From the NCBI RefSeq assembly GCF_934424005.1, contig NZ_CAKRXI010000022.1, positions 1-51,103 of the forward strand: 51,103 nucleotides of DNA, read 5' to 3'. Of this stretch, positions 46,568 through 51,103 are shown piece after piece; within the stretch, counting starts at the first letter, position 1, and every line of letters begins with the position of its first letter. Position numbers and translations under genes: made by a program. The notes beneath the pieces were generated by a model. The model was not told the origin of the DNA. It was given only the letters and a program-made list of their open reading frames with translations, and did not search any database. Origin of the DNA: an uncultured Blautia sp. (GTDB lineage Bacteria; Bacillota; Clostridia; Lachnospirales; Lachnospiraceae).

Positions 46568-47665
46568 ATGGATACTAATAATCAGGAAGTATATGAAGAA
46601 CAATCCGCTGCTCCAAGACGTAAGAAAAAGAAGAAAAAAGGGTGGATCATTTTTCTGATCATCCTCATTCTTGCTGTCGCCGGTGGCACTGGATTTTATT
46701 TTATGCAACGCCAGAAACCAATTTCCGCAACAGAAGATTTTCTGGAAAACATGCGTGCCATGAACTTTGACGGAATGAAAAACCTTCTGCAGAGCAATGA
46801 TATGTCTGCTCTTGACAATGCAGATATCACCAGTGATGCTTACTCCTCATTTTTCAAGAAGATCAATGAGAAGATGACCTACAAAATTGGCAAAACCAAT
46901 TTTCATATTCAGAACGGCACTGCATCTGTAACTGTTCACATCAATTACATTGATGGCGCAGATATTTACAAAGAAACCATCACAGAGTTTCTGAAACAGA
47001 TTGTTTCCACAGCATTTTCCGGCACAACCCTGACCGAAGAAGAGACACAGCAGAAGCTTGCTGCACTTCTGGAGGAAAAGTCAGGCAGCGTAGAAGATAA
47101 ATTCACCTCCATCGACATCACTTATCCGTTAATAGAAGCAGATGGACAATGGAAAATCGTTTCTCTGGATGCCGAAACCGTAAAAGTTATGTCTGCAAAC
47201 TTCACAAACGTTCAGGACGAGATCAATCAATCCCTGGCTGAAATGAACAATTCAGAAAACGCAGGTACCGAAGCAACTGTCACACCAGCTGAAACTACCA
47301 GCATTGATATGGACAATGATCATTTCACACTTCGCCTGAAAGAATTTCGGGTCACACAGGCAATTGATGATTCTGACTGTCTGTTATTGTACTGTGATTA
47401 TACAAACAACAGCAGTTCCTCATCCAGTGCATTAGTTGATGTTCAGCTTTCTGCAAAACAGAACGGAGAAAAGCTTTCACCGGCTGTTCCAAAAGAAGAT
47501 GAACCTGCGATTGACAATTATATTGCCGAAGTAGAACCAGGAAGTACAGTAACCGTCTGCTACGCATTCTCTCTGAATGATAAATCCGATGTTACTCTAG
47601 AAGCATCTGAGGCATTTGCTTTCGGTGGTGGCAATGTCACTTCACAGACAATTAAATTACAGTAA
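46568..47665 (+). CDS. Membrane-anchored extracellular lipoprotein-like protein (DUF5067-like C-terminus)
   Basis: 365 residues. A Lys/Arg-rich cytoplasmic head (RRKKKKKKG), one membrane span (~26-46: WIIFLIILILAVAGGTGFYF), then an extracellular NTF2-like/DUF4878-type domain (~52-215: ISATEDFLENMRAMNFDGM, PLIEADGQWKIVSLD) and a C-terminal beta domain (~240-365: LLLYCDYTNNSSSSSSALV) that resembles DUF5067. No enzyme motif. AAGGAGG precedes ATG 46568. Monocistronic, ended by a strong terminator. Role unknown; surface sensing or envelope function is only a guess. Confidence 0.8.
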   Translation: MDTNNQEVYEEQSAAPRRKKKKKKGWIIFLIILILAVAGGTGFYFMQRQKPISATEDFLENMRAMNFDGMKNLLQSNDMSALDNADITSDAYSSFFKKINEKMTYKIGKTNFHIQNGTASVTVHINYIDGADIYKETITEFLKQIVSTAFSGTTLTEEETQQKLAALLEEKSGSVEDKFTSIDITYPLIEADGQWKIVSLDAETVKVMSANFTNVQDEINQSLAEMNNSENAGTEATVTPAETTSIDMDNDHFTLRLKEFRVTQAIDDSDCLLLYCDYTNNSSSSSSALVDVQLSAKQNGEKLSPAVPKEDEPAIDNYIAEVEPGSTVTVCYAFSLNDKSDVTLEASEAFAFGGGNVTSQTIKLQ

Positions 47666-47709
47666 AAAAATATTCGCGACAGATCTGCTCTGCCGCGAAT
47701 ATTTTTTTA
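47663..47709 (+). terminator. Strong terminator after the 46568 gene
   Basis: 16-bp perfect stem (47663-47678 with 47694-47709) with CGCG at the top and A7/T7 tracts at the base, 15-nt loop. It contains the stop codon TAA. Confidence 0.92.
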
Positions 47710-47748
47710 TTATCCTGCCATACTAGCACTATGAAAGGATGGTGACTT

Positions 47749-47964
47749 ATGGGAAATAAATTTTTGCAATACTTTTCACTGACACTCACTGTAATCGGTG
47801 CCATCAACTGGGGACTGATTGGTTTTTTCAACCTGAATCTTGTGGCTCTTCTTTTTGGAAGTATGAGTTTGCTTTCCAGAATCATCTATGGACTGGTCGG
47901 CCTTTGCGGGCTCTATCTGCTTTCTTTTTACGGTCTGGTTGAACAGGACAGAACTTCTTCCTGA
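47749..47964 (+). CDS. DUF378 family small membrane protein (YuzA-like)
   Basis: 71 residues with two membrane spans (SLTLTVIGAINWGLIGFF and IIYGLVGLCGLYLLSFYGL). INWGLIGFFNLNLVALLFG is the DUF378 hallmark. Function unknown. AAAGGATGG precedes ATG 47749. The stop codon TGA directly abuts the stop codon of the convergent deoD (TGATCA), with no terminator between them. Confidence 0.9.
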   Translation: MGNKFLQYFSLTLTVIGAINWGLIGFFNLNLVALLFGSMSLLSRIIYGLVGLCGLYLLSFYGLVEQDRTSS

Positions 47965-48678
47965 TCAGCATGCTTCCAGAGCTATCTTCATCATATTTTC
48001 AAAAGACTCTTGTCTCGCCAGTGAAGATAATTCCTCATGTGTCACAAAAGAGTCTGAAATAGTCAGAAGACACGCCGCATTTTTGCCAAGAAGCTTCGCA
48101 TTGTGAAACAGTGCGAAGCTTTCCATTTCCACACATTCACATTGGTGTTTCTTGATTATCTCTTTATAACCATCCACATTATCTTCTGTATAAAAAACAT
48201 CAGAGGAATGAATACGCGCAGTCTTAAGCGGAATCTGCAAGCAATGCGCCGCATCAAGGATTCTGGCATTCAGTTCCTCAGATGGGTACAATACATCATC
48301 CATACACCCATTCTGCACTTTCGCAAAACTAGACTGACTCCACACGCTGTCTGCAAGAACTACATCGTATACAGCAAGTCTGTCCGTATAAGCACCTGCC
48401 GAACCAATACGAATGATATTGTCCACATCATAAAACTTATACAGCTCATAAGAATAAATGCCGATAGACGGCATTCCCATTCCGCTAGCCATAACCGTAA
48501 GTTCTTTTCCTTTATATGTTCCTGTGTAAGCATATACATTTCTGATCTGATTGATCAGTTTGAAATTTTCCAGGAAATGTTCTGCAACATATTTCGCACG
48601 GAGAGGATCTCCAGGCATCAGAACATTTCTGGCAATCTCGCCTTTTTTCGCTTCAATATGAGGGGTTGGTACTGGCAT
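47965..48678 (-). CDS. deoD: Purine nucleoside phosphorylase, DeoD type
   Basis: 237 residues; splits purine (deoxy)nucleosides with phosphate for salvage. Trimeric/hexameric NP-I family: MPVPTPHIEAKKGEIARNVL, LMPGDPLRAKYVAE, MGMPSIGIYSYEL, RIGSAGAYTD, CVEMESFALFHNA and ISDSFVTHEE. AGGAGGAA precedes ATG 48678. Downstream of the tRNA-Gly pair but separated by a terminator. Confidence 0.97.
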   Translation of the reverse strand: MPVPTPHIEAKKGEIARNVLMPGDPLRAKYVAEHFLENFKLINQIRNVYAYTGTYKGKELTVMASGMGMPSIGIYSYELYKFYDVDNIIRIGSAGAYTDRLAVYDVVLADSVWSQSSFAKVQNGCMDDVLYPSEELNARILDAAHCLQIPLKTARIHSSDVFYTEDNVDGYKEIIKKHQCECVEMESFALFHNAKLLGKNAACLLTISDSFVTHEELSSLARQESFENMMKIALEAC

Positions 48679-48709
48679 GTTTCATTCCTCCTTACTTTTT
48701 TATATAAAG

Positions 48710-48737
48710 AAAAAAGGATCCTGAAAACTCAGAATCC
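48710..48737 (-). terminator. Terminator of the tRNA-Gly pair
   Basis: Minus strand GGATTCTGA / TCAGGATCC stem (9 bp, one wobble) with 4-nt loop, followed by TTTTTTC (48715-48710). Lies between the tRNA genes and deoD. Confidence 0.8.
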
Positions 48738-48742
48738 TCAAG

Positions 48743-48815
48743 AGCGATAGACGGGGCTCGAACCCGCGGTCTCGACCTTGGCAAGGTCGCGCGTTACCAA
48801 CTACGCCACTATCGC
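48743..48815 (-). tRNA. tRNA-Gly (anticodon GCC), second copy
   Basis: 73 nt, identical over the full length to the tRNA at 16217-16289. Second in a two-tRNA unit, 5 bp after tRNA-Gly(TCC). Confidence 0.97.
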
Positions 48816-48820
48816 ATAAG

Positions 48821-48891
48821 AGCGGGTGATGGGAATCGAACCCACGTATCCAGCTTGGAAGGCTGGTGTTCTACCATTGAACTACACCCGC
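48821..48891 (-). tRNA. tRNA-Gly (anticodon TCC)
   Basis: 71 nt without CCA. Acceptor arms GCGGGTG/CACCCGC, anticodon stem CCAGC/GCTGG with loop CTTCCAA, T arm GTGGG/CCCAT with TTCGATT loop, discriminator T. First in the unit with tRNA-Gly(GCC). Confidence 0.96.
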
Positions 48892-48942
48892 ATATCGCTG
48901 TTCTTGCGTTGCGTCTGTGTTTCGCTCGCTTCAACGATATTG

Positions 48943-48971
48943 AGTATATCTTATAACTCATAGTTTGTCAA
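48943..48971 (-). promoter_or_regulatory. Promoter of the tRNA-Gly pair
   Basis: Minus strand TTGACA (48971-48966), 17 bp, TATACT (48948-48943). Confidence 0.85.
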
Positions 48972-49049
48972 CAGGTAATTTTAATTTTTTTAATTATTTT
49001 TATTTTATATTTTTTTCTGTTATTTTGTATTGTTTTGTCAACTTTAAAA

Positions 49050-49982
49050 TCAGTCCTGCCAATCCCAGACATCTGTTTTGGATACTGCACTGCGGGATTT
49101 CTTGATCACCAGTTCCGGGCTCTTGGCACTGACCTTGGTGTTGGCCGGAACAGATTCTGTAATAAATGTGTTACCTCCAATGATCGTATTTTCTCCCACA
49201 ACCGTTTCTCCGCCAAGCACAGACGCATTGGAATAGATCGTCACATTATCTCTGATCGTTGGATGACGTTTCACATTGGCCAGCTGTTGCCCCTGTCTCG
49301 TAGAAAGAGCCCCAAGAGTTACTCCCTGATATAGTTTTACATTACGGCCGATCTCAGTTGTTTCACCGATTACCACACCTGTACCATGATCAATAAAGAA
49401 GTAATCTCCTATCGTTGCTCCCGGATTAATATCGATTCCGGTCTTACCATGTGCATATTCTGTCATGATTCGCGGAATATACGGAACTTCTTCTTTATAT
49501 AAAAGATGAGCCAGGCGATATACATAAATAGCAAACAATCCAGGATAAGATGATATGATTTCTTCTTTACTCTTGGCAGCCGGATCACCATCGAATCCCG
49601 CCTGTACATCTTTCAGAAGACGCTGCTGCACCTCTGGAAGCTGTTCAAAAAAGCCTGCACAGATACGGTCTGCCTCTTCTTCTGCACCCTCCTGTTCTAA
49701 TTCCGGCTGTGCATATAAAAGAGCAATTTCAATCTGTTCCTTGAGTCTGTCATAAAGATCATTCAGACGGTATCCTGCAAAATGTTCCGGAAATATCTTT
49801 GCTGCCGAATCATTCCAGAAATAACCCGGAAAAATAACAGAACGAAGTTCTTTGACAACATCGATCACTGCTGCCCTGCTTGGAAGTTCTCTGTTATTTT
49901 TGGGCATAAATAACTCTTCTTTTTTATAATTTTCAGTCAAAGCCGCAGTGGCCCTGAGAATCACATCTTTTTTTCTGTTCAT
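49050..49982 (-). CDS. cysE: Serine O-acetyltransferase (EpsC/CysE family)
   Basis: 310 residues from ATG 49982; the frame could begin at a TTG at 49991 but AGAGGT is best spaced for 49982. Makes O-acetylserine for cysteine synthesis. A long helical N-terminal domain (1-~175) is followed by the left-handed beta-helix of hexapeptide repeats (GIDINPGATIGDYFFIDHGT, GVVIGETTEIGRNVKLYQGV, GENTIIGGNTFI). Length ~310 fits the EpsC-type SATs of Bacteroidetes/Clostridia rather than the ~220-residue Bacillus CysE. No CysK next to it. The leader can form a hairpin. Confidence 0.93.
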   Translation of the reverse strand: MNRKKDVILRATAALTENYKKEELFMPKNNRELPSRAAVIDVVKELRSVIFPGYFWNDSAAKIFPEHFAGYRLNDLYDRLKEQIEIALLYAQPELEQEGAEEEADRICAGFFEQLPEVQQRLLKDVQAGFDGDPAAKSKEEIISSYPGLFAIYVYRLAHLLYKEEVPYIPRIMTEYAHGKTGIDINPGATIGDYFFIDHGTGVVIGETTEIGRNVKLYQGVTLGALSTRQGQQLANVKRHPTIRDNVTIYSNASVLGGETVVGENTIIGGNTFITESVPANTKVSAKSPELVIKKSRSAVSKTDVWDWQD

Positions 49983-49991
49983 AAAATCCAA

Positions 49992-50056
49992 ACCTCTTTC
50001 CGCAATTTCTGCAAAGATGCTAATACCTGATGTATTATTACTTTGCGGATATCTTT
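49992..50056 (-). promoter_or_regulatory. Structured 5' leader of cysE
   Basis: The ~75-nt leader on the minus strand contains nested complementary blocks: TCCGCAA with TTGCGGA, GCAAAG with CTTTGC, and AATAC with GTATT. These could form one interrupted hairpin, or alternative ones, ending just before the ribosome binding site. No known riboswitch or T-box class is recognised. Confidence 0.35.
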
Positions 50057-50062
50057 CCTTAT

Positions 50063-50091
50063 ATCATATTATAGGATTCTTTTCACGTCAA
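50063..50091 (-). promoter_or_regulatory. Promoter of cysE
   Basis: Minus strand TTGACG (50091-50086), 17 bp, TATGAT (50068-50063). Confidence 0.65.
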
Positions 50092-50104
50092 TAAAAAAAA
50101 AGAA

Positions 50105-50133
50105 TTGACCTTTCGACAAACTGCTTATATAAT
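50105..50133 (+). promoter_or_regulatory. Promoter of tRNA-Ser
   Basis: TTGACC (50105-50110), 17 bp, TATAAT (50128-50133), about 30 nt before the tRNA. Confidence 0.85.
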
Positions 50134-50162
50134 GAATATGTTTGAGACAATTTTCAGAATAT

Positions 50163-50250
50163 GGAGATGTACCCAAGTGGCTGAAGGGTCCGCACTCGAA
50201 ATGCGGTAGATCGGGTAACCGGTGCGAGGGTTCAAATCCCTCCATCTCCG
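50163..50250 (+). tRNA. tRNA-Ser (anticodon CGA)
   Basis: 88 nt with the long variable arm of serine tRNAs. Acceptor GGAGATG/CATCTCC, anticodon stem CCGCA/TGCGG with loop CTCGAAA, T arm GAGGG/CCCTC with TTCAAAT loop, discriminator G. No CCA encoded. Confidence 0.96.
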
Positions 50251-50251
50251 C

Positions 50252-50280
50252 TTGACAAATTTCAGCATATCTGCTATAAT
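50252..50280 (+). promoter_or_regulatory. Promoter of tRNA-Trp
   Basis: Consensus TTGACA (50252-50257), 17 bp, TATAAT (50275-50280), with TGC before the -10. It starts 2 bp after tRNA-Ser, so the two tRNAs have separate promoters. Confidence 0.9.
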
Positions 50281-50321
50281 TCATTTTGTTGCAGATAAAT
50301 TTGCAATTATTTCAATAATAC

Positions 50322-50392
50322 AGGGGATTGGTCAAATGGTATGATAGGGGTCTCCAAAACCTTTGGTGGGAGTTCGATTCTCTCATCCCCTG
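50322..50392 (+). tRNA. tRNA-Trp (anticodon CCA)
   Basis: 71 nt. Acceptor AGGGGAT/ATCCCCT, anticodon stem GGGGT/ACCTT (two G-T pairs) with loop CTCCAAA, T arm GGGAG/CTCTC with TTCGATT loop, discriminator G. No CCA encoded. Confidence 0.94.
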
Positions 50393-50400
50393 CTCCTTAG

Positions 50401-50441
50401 GAGCCTGAAAGCCTTTAAAATCAAGGCATTCAGGCTCTTTT
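50401..50441 (+). terminator. Terminator after tRNA-Trp
   Basis: 15-bp stem (50401-50415 with 50423-50437, one mismatch), 7-nt loop, followed by TTTTGTTTTG. Begins 8 bp after the tRNA. Confidence 0.88.
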
Positions 50442-50459
50442 GTTTTGCCCCGGAAAAGG

Positions 50460-50506
50460 CAGGGTACCACTCAGGGTACCAAAGCCGGTACCCTGCGCAG
50501 TACCCT
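50460..50506. repeat. Cluster of four AGGGTACC repeats forming a nested inverted repeat
   Basis: Two direct copies CAGGGTACC (50460-50468, 50472-50480; 12-bp period) are followed by two inverted copies, GGTACCCTG (50487-50495) and GTACCCT (50500-50506). Inner copies pair over 9 bp around a 6-nt loop and outer ones over 7 bp. The layout resembles recombinase arm or accessory sites rather than a terminator, since there is no T-run. It is 70 bp downstream of tRNA-Trp. Confidence 0.8.
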
Positions 50507-50527
50507 AAAAGGCATCATGATCAGGCT

Positions 50528-50818
50528 TTATTTCTCCTGAATTTCTTTGCCGCTGATATGTTCAATTTCTATTTCAAAAAGCTGTACAGCTTTTCCCGAG
50601 CGTTTGATTTCCTCATCGATCAGTTGTTCATTCGAATAGTATTTCACCGCAATCTTTTTCAAGATTTCCGTTGTTTCTGCACTTTCTTCCAATAAATGGC
50701 ATCTGCCAAATATAACCGTGCTCTGTACAAACGGTGCCCACTTCTCTTCTTTGATGGTTTCATTTCCATAAACAGTAAAACATACCTTGTCGCTGGCTTT
50801 TAATGCATCGACTTTATG
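50528..50818 (-). pseudogene. Truncated pyridoxamine 5'-phosphate oxidase-like (NimA-type) flavoprotein fragment
   Basis: The minus strand keeps 96 codons of a protein like the PNPOx-fold flavin proteins annotated as NimA or nitroimidazole-resistance family. It begins HKVDALKASDKVCFTVYGNE and continues with WAPFVQSTVIFGRCHLLEE, ending IEHISGKEIQEK and TAA at 50528. In relatives HKVDAL lies about 50-60 residues from the N-terminus, but here an in-frame TAA (50821-50819) stands directly before the His, and the sequence upstream shows no trace of the missing part. No start codon or RBS precedes the fragment. It looks like the 3' remnant of a gene cut by a deletion or insertion. Confidence 0.75.
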
Positions 50819-50871
50819 TTATCCAGCATTTTATAACAAACTCATTTTTACTTTTTCATGCAAATTAAAAA

Positions 50872-50930
50872 AAGTCTCAGCATAAGATAATCTGACGTAT
50901 TTTCCCGCAGATTATTTTATCCTGAGACTT
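50872..50930. repeat. Long imperfect inverted repeat (22 of 23 pairs)
   Basis: AAGTCTCAG...CTGAGACTT outer stem (9 bp), one mismatch, ATAA/TTAT, one G-T pair, then ATAATCTG/CAGATTAT (8 bp) around a 13-nt loop (50895-50907). An A-run stands before it on the plus strand, so on the minus strand it is followed by TTTTTTT and could act as a terminator for that strand. It lies upstream of the truncated pseudogene. Confidence 0.75.
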
Positions 50931-50973
50931 CTTGTGTTATCATCTTTGATTGAAACCTGTAAATATAATGAAA

Positions 50974-51013
50974 GAAGCAGAAATCCCACCGACCAAAGTT
51001 TGATTTCTGCTTC
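50974..51013. repeat. Inverted repeat, 12-bp perfect stem
   Basis: GAAGCAGAAATC (50974-50985) and GATTTCTGCTTC (51002-51013) with a 16-nt loop. On the minus strand it is followed by TTTC and an AT-rich stretch. The rest of 50931-51103 holds no gene I can support; a five-codon frame on the minus strand just before the stem is too short to call. Confidence 0.65.
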
Positions 51014-51103
51014 AAGCAATAAACATAGCTCTCGCCACGTCCTCTCTTATGATAACAATCAAAACAGAAAACTACAACCATATTTCTCAAGATTTTTATA
51101 ACA

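Noticed and set aside
51016..51103. Possible 3' end of a gene entering from the right on the minus strand
   Set aside because: The only frame that ends near 51015 with a TGA is closed by a TAG within about 20 codons, so no longer gene is supported.

Overview
The window looks like a chromosomal core region of a low-GC, Gram-positive gut anaerobe of the Clostridia, most likely Lachnospiraceae. The reasons are a PolC-type replicase, CodY, a HrcA/CIRCE-controlled groESL operon, MutS2, class III fructose-bisphosphatase, AGGAGG-type ribosome binding sites, the gene neighbourhood dprA-topA-codY, and many proteins of Lachnospiraceae type (XpaC/TelA pair, YARHG protein, small DUF378 protein, DUF4080 radical SAM protein). 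Assignment below family level is not possible from sequence alone.

Layout. 1-3.7 kb (minus): RlmD-type rRNA methyltransferase (cut by the left edge), YhaM exoribonuclease, and an HtrA-like membrane protein whose three catalytic residues all appear to be replaced. 3.8-8.3 kb (plus): mutS2 followed by an OmpR-type response regulator and its histidine kinase. 8.4-12.6 kb (minus): TrmL, an orphan AIR-synthase C-terminal domain protein, a 34-residue membrane peptide, a B12-binding/radical SAM protein, thioredoxin, and a thioredoxin reductase without recognisable NADPH motifs. 12.9-16.3 kb: iron-type alcohol dehydrogenase, an SH3/3D cell-wall protein, a membrane-anchored lysozyme-like protein, tRNA-Gly(GCC). 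16.5-20.6 kb (minus): a ZTP riboswitch controls purO and a stand-alone AICAR formyltransferase (together replacing bifunctional PurH); guaB lies just upstream with its own promoter. 20.7-22.8 kb: groESL behind a CIRCE operator. 23-28.5 kb (minus): codY, topA, dprA, comM/yifB. 28.7-42.6 kb: a small XRE regulator (plus), then, all minus, a YARHG protein, fbp, polC, ispG, telA, xpaC, ilvE, dfrA, thyA. 42.7-48.7 kb: a VanZ-like protein (plus), a small membrane protein, malQ, an alpha/beta hydrolase (minus), two plus-strand membrane proteins and deoD (minus). 48.7-50.4 kb: two tRNA-Gly genes, serine acetyltransferase, tRNA-Ser(CGA) and tRNA-Trp(CCA). The last 700 bp contains a terminator, a compact set of AGGGTACC repeats, a truncated flavin-oxidase-like pseudogene and two large inverted repeats: the only accessory-looking part.

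The genes form coherent circuits. The riboswitch senses ZMP/ZTP and controls the two enzymes that turn ZMP into IMP, and GuaB next door draws IMP toward GMP. CodY, which in Firmicutes senses GTP and branched-chain amino acids, lies 3 kb away with a near-perfect CodY box just upstream of its own gene. thyA and dfrA form a thymidylate/folate pair. Many promoters can be read directly as TTGACA-like and TATAAT-like hexamers 17 bp apart. Two plus-strand genes, the lysozyme-like and VanZ-like ones, have a -10 box exactly 8 nt before the ATG and no Shine-Dalgarno sequence, suggesting leaderless mRNAs. No CRISPR array, intact IS element, prophage or rRNA operon was seen. All family assignments come from reading motifs and from memory, not from database searches.
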